Assembly (NCBI GenBank): GCA_016201765.1
Contig: JACQCE010000059.1
Coordinates: 1 to 33,989, forward strand
Direction of reading: 5' to 3'
DNA: 33,989 nucleotides
Origin: Nitrospirota bacterium
GTDB taxonomy: Bacteria > Nitrospirota > Nitrospiria > JACQCE01
The translations under genes were made by a program, and so were the position numbers. Below, one piece after another: positions 15,870 through 26,675 of this stretch (the first letter of the stretch is position 1; every line of letters starts with the position of its first letter). The notes beneath the pieces are model-generated. The model ran no database searches, was not told the origin of the DNA, and was given only the letters and a program-made list of their open reading frames with translations.

Positions 15870-16160
15870 ATGAAACTCTTGAATGTCGGTTTCGGCAACG
15901 TGGTGTCGGCCGGCCGGGTCATTGCGATTGTGGCGACCGATTCGGCGCCCGTCCGGCGTCTCAAGGATGAGGCCAAGGAAGCGGGGCGGCTGGTGGACGC
16001 GTCGCAGGGGCGGAAAACCCGGGCCATTGTCGTGATGGACAGCGGCCACGTGGTGCTCTCGGCGCTGCAGGCGGAGACCCTGGCCCAACGGTGCGCGTCC
16101 GGGGAGTTCAACGCGGTGGAGCCGGTGTCGCATACGGCGGGGGTCAGGGCGCTGTCATGA
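15870..16160 (+). CDS. remA: RemA/DUF370-family regulatory protein
   Basis: The 96-residue protein opens MKLLNVGFGNVVSAGRVIAI and contains RRLKDEAKEAGRLVDASQG and RKTRAIVVMDSGHVVLS, all standard for DUF370. Bacillus RemA is a ring-forming DNA-binding activator of biofilm matrix genes. Here the family often precedes gmk and rpoZ, so the role may differ. The last codon overlaps the gmk start by ATGA. Confidence 0.9.
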   Translation: MKLLNVGFGNVVSAGRVIAIVATDSAPVRRLKDEAKEAGRLVDASQGRKTRAIVVMDSGHVVLSALQAETLAQRCASGEFNAVEPVSHTAGVRALS

Positions 16161-16804
16161 ACGATTACCAGAAAGGCATCATTTTTGTGGTCTCGGCCCC
16201 GTCCGGCGCGGGCAAGACGACCCTCTGCGCGGAATTGAGCAGACGGGTGCCGAATCTCTCCCGATCGATTTCCTTTACGACCCGGGCGCCCCGCCCCGGC
16301 GAAGCGCACGGCGTCGATTACTTTTTCGTGACGGATGACAAATTCACCGAGATGGTGGAGAAAAACGGTTTTCTCGAGTGGGCGGAGGTGCACGGCCACC
16401 GGTACGGGACGGGGCGGGATCGCGTCATGGATTTCGTCAACCAGGGGCACGACGTCCTGCTCAACATCGACTGCCAGGGGGCGATCCATCTCAAAAAGAA
16501 GGGGCTGGACGGGGTGTTCATCTACATTCTGCCCCCTTCGCTGGAGGCGTTGAAGGCCCGGTTGCTGGAGCGGCGGTCTGATCCGCCCGAAGAAGTGGCC
16601 CGCCGCCTGCGGAAGGCGCGCGAGGAGGTCTGGAGCTACCGGGAGTATTATTATCTGGTGGTGAACGATCAGGTGGAGGAGGCGCTCGTGGAGCTGGAGG
16701 CGATCGTCCGGGCCGAGCGCCGGAAAATGAAACGGATGAATCTGGGCTGGATCGAAGAAACGTTCATCAAAGCGAAACCGGAATCTGCGGTGGGGGAGGG
16801 GTGA
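16157..16804 (+). CDS. gmk: guanylate kinase
   Basis: The 215-residue enzyme phosphorylates GMP to GDP. The P-loop SAPSGAGKTT spans residues 13-22. It is followed by SISFTTRAPRPGE and GVDYFFV (GMP binding), LEWAEVHGHRYGT, the Walker-B-like VLLNIDCQGA, and the lid RRSDPPEEVARRL. The ATG overlaps the RemA stop; the in-frame extension back to 16091 lies inside remA and is rejected. Confidence 0.96.
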   Translation: MNDYQKGIIFVVSAPSGAGKTTLCAELSRRVPNLSRSISFTTRAPRPGEAHGVDYFFVTDDKFTEMVEKNGFLEWAEVHGHRYGTGRDRVMDFVNQGHDVLLNIDCQGAIHLKKKGLDGVFIYILPPSLEALKARLLERRSDPPEEVARRLRKAREEVWSYREYYYLVVNDQVEEALVELEAIVRAERRKMKRMNLGWIEETFIKAKPESAVGEG

Positions 16805-16806
16805 CC

Positions 16807-17196
16807 ATGGATTTGATTGCATTGCCGTATGAAGGAAAGCTGCCTACGGGCGTGGACAGCCGCTATCGGGTCGTGGCCGTGGCGTCGCAACGCGCCCGGC
16901 AACTGGCGGAGGGCGCCAGGCCCTCGGTTGAAACCAGATACATCAAGCCGACGACCATCGCCCTGCAGGAGTTTTACGGCGGCATGCTGGAATTTCTGAC
17001 GGGCAAGGAAGCCCGCGTGGCGCAGAAGGAGGCCAAGCGGATCAGAGAGGAGGCGATGGCGGCCAAGGCGCTCGAAGCCCGCCACGCCGCCTTGAGCGAG
17101 GAGATCAAGCGGGATCTGTCGGTCTATGTGGAAGAGGGACTGGCCAAGGAGGCGCCGTCCCGTGAAGAGGGTCGGGTCGGCGGGACGGAGGAATAA
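16807..17196 (+). CDS. rpoZ: RNA polymerase omega subunit
   Basis: The 129-residue protein has the omega core SRYRVVAVASQRARQLAEG near residues 18-36, where the family helps assemble the beta' subunit. The PSVETRYIKPTTIALQEF stretch follows as usual. It is longer than the about 90-residue E. coli protein because of a charged helical C-terminus. The ATG at 16807 lies a few bases after GGGGAGGGG; a GTG at 16801 in the same frame overlaps this ribosome-binding site and is less likely. It follows the gmk stop by two bases. Confidence 0.88.
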   Translation: MDLIALPYEGKLPTGVDSRYRVVAVASQRARQLAEGARPSVETRYIKPTTIALQEFYGGMLEFLTGKEARVAQKEAKRIREEAMAAKALEARHAALSEEIKRDLSVYVEEGLAKEAPSREEGRVGGTEE

Positions 17197-17267
17197 TCAC
17201 GCCGCGCCGGCGCCCCCAGAACTTTCCCCAAGACCATCCCCACCACACTCCAACGAGCGGGGACGCG

Positions 17268-18464
17268 GTGGGTGAGCTGCACGGCAAGCGCATACTTCTC
17301 GGCGTGACGGGAAGCATTGCGGCCTACAAATGTCCCGAACTGGTCCGGCGGCTTCAGGATCGGGGCGCCACGGTGACCGTCGTCATGACGGAAGCCGCCG
17401 CCCGGTTCGTCACCCCCCTGACGTTGCAGACGATTTCCCGGCGTCCCGTCTACACCCAGTTGTTCGACCCCCGGGAAGAAATCCTCCATTTGACGCTGGT
17501 CGAGGAGGCCGATCTGTTTCTGATCGCCCCGGCCACGGCCAATTTCATCGGCAAGGCGGCCTCCGGGCTGGCGGATGACCTGCTCTCCACGCTGTTTCTG
17601 GCCGCGCGCGGCCCGGTGTTGCTGGCGCCTGCGATGGATGCGGTCATGTGGGATCATCCCGTCACCCGCGGACAGCTCCGGCAGTTGCGGGAGGCGGGCA
17701 TCGACATTGTGGGGCCCGAGGCCGGACCGCTGGCGTCGGGGCTGGTCGGGATGGGACGATTGGCCGATCCGGAGGCGATGATCGCCGCCGCGGCCGAGTG
17801 TCTGGTCTCGCGGACGGCCCTGGCCGGCGAACGGGTGCTGGTGACGGCCGGCCCGACGCGCGAGCCGCTCGACCCCGTGCGCTTTCTCTCCAACCGTTCC
17901 TCCGGGAAGATGGGGTACGCCATCGCCCGGACGGCCGCCCGGCGGGGCGCACACGTAACGTTGATCAGCGGACCGACCGCATTGCCGCTCCCCTTCGGGG
18001 TTGAGGTCGTCACCATCGAGACGGCGGCCGACATGGCGGCGGCGCTCGATAAACGATTTCCTGACAGCACGATCCTGATCATGGCCGCGGCCGTCGCCGA
18101 TTATCGGCCCAAGGCCGCTGAGACGCGGAAAATCGCACGGCGGTCGGAAGGCCTGCGGGTTGAACTGGAGGCGGTGCCCGATCTCCTGGCGCAACTGCGT
18201 CCCGACCGACCGCGTCAGTTGATGGTCGGGTTTGCGGCGGAGACGGAGGAATTGGTTCCGCGCGCCACGCGCAAGCTCCGGAGCAAACAGCTGGACCTGA
18301 TCGCCGCCAATCTGGTGGGGCCGTCGCTTGGATTTGACATGGAGGAGATCGCCCTGACCCTGCTGGACCGGACCGGTGGGGTGAGGGAACTGGGGCTTCT
18401 GCCCAAAACCGTGGCCGCCGGCCGGCTGCTGGATGCGGTGGTGGCGTTGCGCCAAAAGGCTTGA
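17268..18464 (+). CDS. coaBC: bifunctional phosphopantothenoylcysteine synthetase/decarboxylase
   Basis: This 398-residue enzyme catalyses two steps of coenzyme A synthesis. The N-terminal FMN-binding CoaC half has GVTGSIAAYKCPEL, catalytic H74 in ILHLTL, and PATANFIGKAASGLADDL. The substrate motif PxMNxxMW appears as PAMDAVMW, with Asp124 for the usual Asn. The C-terminal CoaB half has TAGPTREPLDPVRFLSNRSS, GKMG and MAAAVADYRP with the conserved lysine. Start is GTG with a weak ribosome-binding site. It follows rpoZ after 71 bases, the common gmk-rpoZ-coaBC order. Confidence 0.94.
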   Translation: MGELHGKRILLGVTGSIAAYKCPELVRRLQDRGATVTVVMTEAAARFVTPLTLQTISRRPVYTQLFDPREEILHLTLVEEADLFLIAPATANFIGKAASGLADDLLSTLFLAARGPVLLAPAMDAVMWDHPVTRGQLRQLREAGIDIVGPEAGPLASGLVGMGRLADPEAMIAAAAECLVSRTALAGERVLVTAGPTREPLDPVRFLSNRSSGKMGYAIARTAARRGAHVTLISGPTALPLPFGVEVVTIETAADMAAALDKRFPDSTILIMAAAVADYRPKAAETRKIARRSEGLRVELEAVPDLLAQLRPDRPRQLMVGFAAETEELVPRATRKLRSKQLDLIAANLVGPSLGFDMEEIALTLLDRTGGVRELGLLPKTVAAGRLLDAVVALRQKA

Positions 18465-18488
18465 CATATCACGAGGTTTTGCTATGAT
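18461..18488 (+). promoter_or_regulatory. promoter of the TPR gene and aroQ cluster
   Basis: TTGACA (18461-18466) overlaps the coaBC stop codon. TATGAT (18483-18488) is 16 bases downstream. The leader is about 25 bases and includes GGGGAG nine bases before the ATG. Confidence 0.72.
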
Positions 18489-18520
18489 GGCCTCAAGGAA
18501 TATGCGGGGAGCACGACCCG

Positions 18521-19486
18521 ATGCCTGAACTGTTGCCCAAGATCGCGGAGTTGAGCGAAAAACTGCGGAAGGACCCGGCGTCGCGCCTGTTTGTCCCGCT
18601 CGCCGAGGAATATGTGAAGGCCGGCTTGCTTGAGGAGGCCATCCAGGTGCTGGTCGACGGGCTGAAGAGGCACCCGCAGTTTTTCAGCGCCCGCGTCACC
18701 CTGGGCCGGATCTATGCTGATCAGCACAAGTTCAAAGAGGCCAAGGTCGAGTTTGAGCAGGTCCTGAAAGCCAGCCCGGACAATCTGTTGGCGCTGAAAA
18801 AAATGGCGACCATTTATCGGATGGAGGGGGAGCGGGAGCAGGCGAAAAAATGCTGCGAGATGCTCCTGGTCTCCAATCCGAAAGATGCCGAGGTCCGAAA
18901 GTTGCTGGATGAATTGACCGCGGCCGATTCGAGGAAAAACGTGGCCAGCATCCCGGTTGCCGATGCGCCGTTTGAGGTCGAACGACCTTCAGACGCCTTG
19001 GCATCGACCTCCCCCGCGCAGCCGCCTCCCTCCGAAGCGCCGACCCCGGCCGCGCCGACGCAGGAACGGGATCAGGACGACGCTCCCGAAGAACTGGTGT
19101 CGCCGACGCTGGCCCAGCTCTACATGCGTCAGGGCCATTACGCCCAGGCCGTCCGGGTCTACGATGAACTGCTCCGGCGCGAGCCGAACAACGAAACCTA
19201 TCGGCAGGCGCACAACATGGCCGTTGCCCTCTCGCAAGGAGAGGCGGGAACGGCCGCCGGAACCGATGCAACACCCGTCGAAGCGGAAGGCCCGGCGGCA
19301 TCCGCCCCGTCGGCGGCTCCGGCCGCTGCAGATGACGACTTTGCCGCGGAGCTTCTCCAGGTGGGACAACCTCCCCAGGCGGCGGTGACAAAACCGCCTG
19401 CAACAAATCCGAATACCCGCAAACTCAACAAGCTGCAATCGTGGCTGCTCCATATTCAGCAACAGCGACGCCGTCGGGCGTCATGA
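18521..19486 (+). CDS. TPR-repeat protein
   Basis: The 321-residue soluble protein has three or four TPR units at about residues 15-130 (for example [20 protein letters not shown] and [20 protein letters not shown]), a Pro/Ala-rich linker at about 150-190, another TPR at about 190-235 ([18 protein letters not shown]), and a disordered Ala-rich region before a basic end. No signal peptide is seen. TPRs bind partner proteins; the partner is unknown. It is the first gene of the transcript leading into aroQ and efp. Confidence 0.8.
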   Translation: MPELLPKIAELSEKLRKDPASRLFVPLAEEYVKAGLLEEAIQVLVDGLKRHPQFFSARVTLGRIYADQHKFKEAKVEFEQVLKASPDNLLALKKMATIYRMEGEREQAKKCCEMLLVSNPKDAEVRKLLDELTAADSRKNVASIPVADAPFEVERPSDALASTSPAQPPPSEAPTPAAPTQERDQDDAPEELVSPTLAQLYMRQGHYAQAVRVYDELLRREPNNETYRQAHNMAVALSQGEAGTAAGTDATPVEAEGPAASAPSAAPAAADDDFAAELLQVGQPPQAAVTKPPATNPNTRKLNKLQSWLLHIQQQRRRRAS

Positions 19487-19493
19487 CTCAGCG

Positions 19494-19997
19494 ATGATCC
19501 GGCTCCTTGTCCTGCACGGCCCCAATCTGAATCTGTTGGGAAGCCGGGAACCCGAAATCTACGGCCGCACGTCGCTGGCCGCCATCGACCGGCTTATCCG
19601 GGAGTGGGCCCGCCGGACGGGGACGGCGGTCACGATCCGCCAATCCAACAGCGAGGGCGAACTGGTTGATTGGATTCAGCATGCCGCCTCACGGTATGAT
19701 GTCCTGGTAATCAATCCGGCGGCCTATACCCATACCAGTGTGGCGCTGCGGGATGCGATTGCGGCCGTGGCGGTCCCCGCGATCGAAGTGCATTTGAGCA
19801 ACCCGGCGGCCCGGGAGCCGTTTCGCCGCCAGTCCTTCATCGCCGAGGTGGCCGTGGGGCAGATCAGCGGCTTCGGCGTCGACAGCTATCTGTTGGGACT
19901 GGAGGCGGCCCGCGCCGTGGCGCGGCGACGTTCGGCTCCATCGGCCCGGCCGCAGCGGAGAGCCCGCCCGGCTGCGACCCGGCGGCGCCGTCGGTAA
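19494..19997 (+). CDS. aroQ: type II 3-dehydroquinate dehydratase
   Basis: The 167-residue enzyme catalyses the third step of the shikimate pathway. [18 protein letters not shown] carries catalytic Tyr23, [16 protein letters not shown] follows, and H100 is in EVHLSN before REPFRRQS. The catalytic domain ends near residue 140 with [14 protein letters not shown]. The remaining 25-odd residues are an unusual Arg/Ala/Pro tail ending in RRRRR. It lies seven bases after the TPR gene. EF-P follows, as in many bacteria. Confidence 0.95.
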   Translation: MIRLLVLHGPNLNLLGSREPEIYGRTSLAAIDRLIREWARRTGTAVTIRQSNSEGELVDWIQHAASRYDVLVINPAAYTHTSVALRDAIAAVAVPAIEVHLSNPAAREPFRRQSFIAEVAVGQISGFGVDSYLLGLEAARAVARRRSAPSARPQRRARPAATRRRRR

Positions 19998-20052
19998 ACC
20001 GTCGCAGACATGATGATGGCAGCGTGTGAACTCATGGGAGGAGTGGATCGGC

Positions 20053-20619
20053 ATGATCGGGGCGGGTGAATTCCGGGCGGGGATGAAGGTGGAGATCGAC
20101 GGCGAGCCGTATCTGATCGTCGATGCGGTGCATGTGAAGCCGGCCAAGGGCGGGGCGTTCGTACGCACCAAGTTCAGAAATCTTCGGACGGGCAATCAGC
20201 TCGAGCGCACCCATCGGGTCGTCGAAAAGTTCGACGAGCCGGATATCGAGGAACGGCGGCTGCAATTTCTCTACCAGCAAGGGGAAGATTTTCATTTTAT
20301 GGACAGCCAGAGCTATGATCAGCTGTCATTGACGGCCCGGCAACTGGGTGACAGCCGGAAATTTCTCAAGGAGCATATGGAAGCGGTGGTGATGTTCTAC
20401 AAGGGCAAGCCCATTGGCGTGACACTGCCGAACTTTGTGGAGCTGGTGGTGAGCGACACCGACCCCGGCGGGCGGGGCGACACGGCCACGGGCGGCACGA
20501 AGCCGGCGACGATGGAAACCGGCGCCGTGATCAAGGTCCCGTTTCACATCAACGTCGGCGATCTGCTCAAGATCGATACGCGCTCGGGAGAATACGTGGA
20601 GCGGATGAAGAGCGCATGA
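20053..20619 (+). CDS. efp: elongation factor P
   Basis: The 188-residue factor relieves ribosome stalling at polyproline. EFRAGMKVEIDGEPYLIVD and KPAKGGAFVRTK are typical, with K32 at the loop tip where E. coli EF-P is modified. The C-terminal signature DTDPGGRGDTATGG, then VPFHINVGDLLKIDTRSGEY, is intact. GGGAGGAG nine bases upstream fixes the ATG at 20053 rather than the GTG at 20026. No EpmA or EarP gene is seen nearby, so the modification state is unknown. It overlaps accB by ATGA. Confidence 0.96.
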   Translation: MIGAGEFRAGMKVEIDGEPYLIVDAVHVKPAKGGAFVRTKFRNLRTGNQLERTHRVVEKFDEPDIEERRLQFLYQQGEDFHFMDSQSYDQLSLTARQLGDSRKFLKEHMEAVVMFYKGKPIGVTLPNFVELVVSDTDPGGRGDTATGGTKPATMETGAVIKVPFHINVGDLLKIDTRSGEYVERMKSA

Positions 20620-21080
20620 ATCTGAAAGAGATCAAAGAATTGATGGAGCTCATGCGCCAGATGGGCGTCTCGGAGCTGGAGGTTGAGCGTTCGGGCGTCA
20701 GGGTGCGCATCAGGAGCGGTCGCGCGGCGGGGGAGGAACCGGTCGTTTCTGTCCTGGCCGAACGGAGCGCTCTGGATGTGACGGCGGCAAAACCGGCTGC
20801 CGAACCGGCTGCGGCCCCGGCTGAACCGGAGCGCGGTGTGCTCGTTCAATCTCCCATCGTGGGCACCTTCTATCGCAGCGCCTCACCGGACGGGCCGAAT
20901 TACGTCGAGGTGGGCGATGTCGTGAAGAAGGGCCAGATCCTCTGCATCGTGGAAGCGATGAAATTGATGAACGAGATCGAGTCGGAGAGCGACGGAAAAA
21001 TTTTGGAGGTGCTGGTCGAAAACGCCCGGCCGGTGGAATACGGCCAGCCCCTCTTCCGGATCGATCCGGCGCCGGCCTGA
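20616..21080 (+). CDS. accB: biotin carboxyl carrier protein of acetyl-CoA carboxylase
   Basis: The 154-residue protein carries biotin for malonyl-CoA synthesis. A helical N-terminus (MNLKEIKELMELMRQ) and an Ala/Pro linker at about 55-72 precede the biotinyl domain, whose EAMKLMNEI motif holds biotinylated K116. GTFYRSASPDGPNYVEVG is the usual thumb region. Start overlaps the efp stop; accC follows 29 bases later. A biotin operon lies 4 kb downstream. Confidence 0.96.
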   Translation: MNLKEIKELMELMRQMGVSELEVERSGVRVRIRSGRAAGEEPVVSVLAERSALDVTAAKPAAEPAAAPAEPERGVLVQSPIVGTFYRSASPDGPNYVEVGDVVKKGQILCIVEAMKLMNEIESESDGKILEVLVENARPVEYGQPLFRIDPAPA

Positions 21081-21109
21081 CGCCCCCTGCGGGCCGCCGA
21101 GCATTTTCC

Positions 21110-22459
21110 ATGGCCATGTTCAATAAAATCCTGGTCGCCAATCGGGGAGAAATCGCCCTGCGGGTGATCCGCGCCTGCAAGGAACTGGGCATCCGCACGG
21201 TGGCCATTTATTCCGAGATCGACGCGCGGGCATTGCACGTGCGGGTGGCCGACGAGCGCGTTTGCGTGGGGCCGGCCGACAATGCACTGAGCTACCGGAA
21301 CATCCCCAACATTCTGAGCGCCGCCGAAATCACCGGCGCCGACGCGATCCATCCCGGCTACGGGTTTCTGGCGGAAAACCCGCACTTCGCCGAGGTCTGC
21401 GAATCGGTCGGGCTGCGGTTCATCGGACCTCGCGCCGAGCATATTGCGATGATGGGCGACAAGGCCAAGGCCCGCGAGGTGATGCGGAAAAAGTCGATTC
21501 CGGTCGTCGCCGGCAGCGAGGGCGTGGTCTCCAGCGAACAGGAGGCGGTGCGGATCGCCGCGACACTGGGCTACCCGGTGATGATCAAGGCGGCGGCGGG
21601 CGGCGGCGGCCGCGGCCTCCGGGTCGTCAACCGGGAGGATGAGCTGACCAAATCGTTCCAATCGGCGCAGGCCGAGGCGAAAGCCGCGTTCGGCGACGAC
21701 AGCGTCTATGTGGAAAAATATTACATCGAACCGCGTCACATCGAGATCCAGGTGATGGGCGACGACAAGGGCCGGGTGGTGACCTTCGGCGAGCGGGATT
21801 GCTCCATCCAGCGCCGCCACCAGAAGCTGCTGGAGGAATCGCCCTCGCCGGTCATCGAAGAGCCCGTCCGTCGGGAGTTGAGCCGCGTGGCGACCGAGGC
21901 GGCCCGCGCGGTGGGCTACGTGAATGCCGGCACCGTGGAGTTTCTCCTCGACAAGCAATCGAATTTTTATTTTCTCGAGATGAATACGCGCATCCAGGTC
22001 GAGCATCCCGTGACGGAGGTGGTCACGGGGATCGATCTGGTCAAGGAGCAGATCCTCATCGCGTCGGGGCGGCCGCTCAGTTACCGGCAGCATGACATCC
22101 GCCTGCGGGGGTGCGCGATCGAGTGCCGGATCAACGCCGAATGTCCGGAGACGTTCACGCCGTCGCCGGGCACCGTGACCGACTATGTGGCGCCGGGCGG
22201 CCCCGGCATCCGCGTCGACTCGGCGCTCTACCCCGGCTGCGTGGTGCCGCCGCATTACGATTCGCTCGTGTCGAAGATTATCGCCTTCGGTGACACGCGT
22301 GAGGAGGCGATTGCCAGGATGCAGCGGGCGCTCGAGGAATGCTGGATCGAAGGGATCAAAACCAATATTCCCCTGCACCGGCGCATTCTGAAGGATCCGG
22401 CCTTTCTCAAGGGCCGCTATTCCACAAATTTCCTCGAAAAATTTATCGCCGGGGAGTAG
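21110..22459 (+). CDS. accC: biotin carboxylase subunit of acetyl-CoA carboxylase
   Basis: The 449-residue ATP-grasp enzyme carboxylates biotin on AccB. FNKILVANRGEIALRVIRA opens the N-domain; IHPGYGFLAENPHFAE, the glycine loop AAAGGGGRGLRVV, HIEIQVMGDD, FGERDCSIQRRHQKLLEE and EMNTRIQVEHPVTE follow with all catalytic residues. ATG at 21110 and ATG at 21116 are both possible starts. Length is standard. It is coupled to accB in the same transcript. Confidence 0.97.
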   Translation: MAMFNKILVANRGEIALRVIRACKELGIRTVAIYSEIDARALHVRVADERVCVGPADNALSYRNIPNILSAAEITGADAIHPGYGFLAENPHFAEVCESVGLRFIGPRAEHIAMMGDKAKAREVMRKKSIPVVAGSEGVVSSEQEAVRIAATLGYPVMIKAAAGGGGRGLRVVNREDELTKSFQSAQAEAKAAFGDDSVYVEKYYIEPRHIEIQVMGDDKGRVVTFGERDCSIQRRHQKLLEESPSPVIEEPVRRELSRVATEAARAVGYVNAGTVEFLLDKQSNFYFLEMNTRIQVEHPVTEVVTGIDLVKEQILIASGRPLSYRQHDIRLRGCAIECRINAECPETFTPSPGTVTDYVAPGGPGIRVDSALYPGCVVPPHYDSLVSKIIAFGDTREEAIARMQRALEECWIEGIKTNIPLHRRILKDPAFLKGRYSTNFLEKFIAGE

Positions 22460-22469
22460 GCCGGGTTTC

Positions 22470-23117
22470 ATGACCGCGGTGCCTCCGCTGTATTTGATTG
22501 CCGATCGGCAGGCCTGCGCCGGCCGCCCCCTGCTCGACGTGGTGCGCGCCGCCACGGCGGCCGGCGTGCGATGGGTCCAGTATCGTGAGAAAGCGCTGAC
22601 CCGCCGCGCCCGCTACGACGAGGCTCTACGGCTCCGCGCGCTGACCCGCGAGGCGGGCGCCGCCCTGATCATCAATGACGAACTCGACCTGGCGGCGGCC
22701 GTCGAGGCGGATGGCCTGCATCTCGGCCAGGAGGATCTGCCCCTGCCCGTTGCCCGTCGCTGGCTGGGCGCCGGCCGCGTGATCGGCGTGTCGACGCACA
22801 CCATCGACGAGGCCCGTCGCGCGATCGACGAGGGGGCCGATTACATCGCCGTCGGGCCGATCTTTGCCACGACGACCAAGGCGGTCCGCCCGCCCATTGG
22901 GTGCGACGCGATCCGCCGGGTTCTCGCCCTGACCGGCGTCCCGCTGGTGGCCATCGGGGGGATCACGCCCGGGAACGTCGGGGAAGTCATCCGCGCCGGC
23001 GCCGCCGGCGCGGCCGTCATCTCGGCCCTCTGCGGTGCGGCCGATGTGAGCGCGGCCGTCGCGGCATTTCATCGCTCGATCGCGCAAGCCCGCGCCACCG
23101 TCGATGAAAGGGCTTGA
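22470..23117 (+). CDS. thiE: thiamine-phosphate synthase
   Basis: The 215-residue TIM-barrel enzyme joins the thiazole and pyrimidine halves of thiamine. VQYREKALTRR, LIINDELDLAAAVEADGLHLGQED (quoted as INDELDLA and DGLHLGQED), GVSTHTIDEA, YIAVGPIFATTTK and LVAIGGITPGNV are all present. It follows accC after ten bases and precedes a new promoter. No other thi genes are in view. Confidence 0.95.
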   Translation: MTAVPPLYLIADRQACAGRPLLDVVRAATAAGVRWVQYREKALTRRARYDEALRLRALTREAGAALIINDELDLAAAVEADGLHLGQEDLPLPVARRWLGAGRVIGVSTHTIDEARRAIDEGADYIAVGPIFATTTKAVRPPIGCDAIRRVLALTGVPLVAIGGITPGNVGEVIRAGAAGAAVISALCGAADVSAAVAAFHRSIAQARATVDERA

Positions 23118-23142
23118 CAAGCCGCGACATTCACGATACCGT
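23114..23142 (+). promoter_or_regulatory. promoter of the DUF3553-like gene (leaderless candidate)
   Basis: TTGACA (23114-23119) overlaps the thiE stop; TACCGT (23137-23142) lies 17 bases on. The predicted first base is about 23149, three bases before the ATG at 23152, with no room for a ribosome-binding site. Confidence 0.5.
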
Positions 23143-23151
23143 TAGCCCGTC

Positions 23152-23445
23152 ATGTTGAAACGATCGCGTCAATTGATCGCTCAGCCGGCCTCCGGTGAGC
23201 GGGAGACCGTGGCGGGACGCCGGCTGGACGGCCGGATTTATCTGCGGCTGGGCGATGAGGTGAATCACCGTCGCTATCCCCAGTGGGGCAAGGGCGTCGT
23301 CGTGGAGGAGCGAACCTCCTCCCTGAATGGGGGGCTGTGTCTTGCGCGGGTCATGTTCACCGACGGGCAGGAACGCTCCTTCATCAACAATCTGGATGAT
23401 CAGAACTGCTGCTATTATGCCGGTCTCCGCATCACATCGGCGTAG
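23152..23445 (+). CDS. small DUF3553-like protein
   Basis: The 97-residue protein has a basic N-terminus and a beta-rich core: LRLGDEVNHRRYPQWGKGVVVEE (quoted as GDEVNHRRYPQWGKGVVVEE), then LARVMFTDGQERSFINN. The 'GD-V-H--G-G-V' followed by 'V-F--G' pattern matches DUF3553, a Tudor-like fold related to CarD/TRCF modules that contact RNA polymerase or nucleic acid. A regulatory role is possible but unproven. The N-terminal 25 residues may not be translated if the leaderless start is wrong. Confidence 0.65.
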   Translation: MLKRSRQLIAQPASGERETVAGRRLDGRIYLRLGDEVNHRRYPQWGKGVVVEERTSSLNGGLCLARVMFTDGQERSFINNLDDQNCCYYAGLRITSA

Positions 23446-23518
23446 ACCGGAATACGGGTGGTGCGTCAGCCGGGTGGGGTAGTGGCGCGAAGGGAAATGC
23501 GCATCGGGGGAGTGTATG

Positions 23519-23564
23519 ATCCTGCCGGTGGCCTTGCGGTCGGAGGCTCCAGGCGGGATTTTTT
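23519..23564 (+). terminator. probable rho-independent terminator
   Basis: ATCCTGCC (23519-23526) pairs with GGCGGGAT (23552-23559), seven Watson-Crick pairs plus one G-U, and is followed by TTTTT. The enclosed sequence can form inner pairs (GGCC/GGTC). It would end the DUF3553-like transcript before the HD-GYP leader. Confidence 0.55.
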
Positions 23565-23571
23565 GTTTCAG

Positions 23572-23706
23572 GGTACTCACATCGGATAGTATCGTTCATT
23601 TCGTTGGGGTAAAGGTACGAACATCGGACATGACCCCTCACGTTCGTTCGGGGTTTGGGGTACTAAAATCGGACGTTACTTCTCACATTCGTTCGAAGTA
23701 AATGGG
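23572..23706 (+). repeat. three imperfect tandem repeats with covarying hairpins
   Basis: Three units of about 42-48 bases each start GGTAC and contain ATCGGA then TTCGTT (23572, 23614, 23659). In unit 2, ACCCC (23633-23637) pairs with GGGGT (23650-23654). In unit 3, TTACTTC (23676-23682) pairs with GAAGTAA (23695-23701). Both enclose a 12-base loop, TCACGTTCGTTC or TCACATTCGTTC. Stem bases change on both sides together, so pairing is conserved. Unit 1 has lost the stem. The last hairpin ends just before the HD-GYP ribosome-binding site. Confidence 0.75.
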
Positions 23707-23715
23707 GGTTGGTGA

Positions 23716-26671
<2,956 letters not shown>

Positions 26672-26675
<4 letters not shown>

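Noticed and set aside
20900-22555. 551-codon minus-strand frame over accC
   Set aside because: AccC on the plus strand is complete; the antisense product has no domain.
23572-23706. CRISPR-like array
   Set aside because: Only three units, contiguous with no variable spacers, and the units themselves vary; better explained as tandem hairpin repeats.
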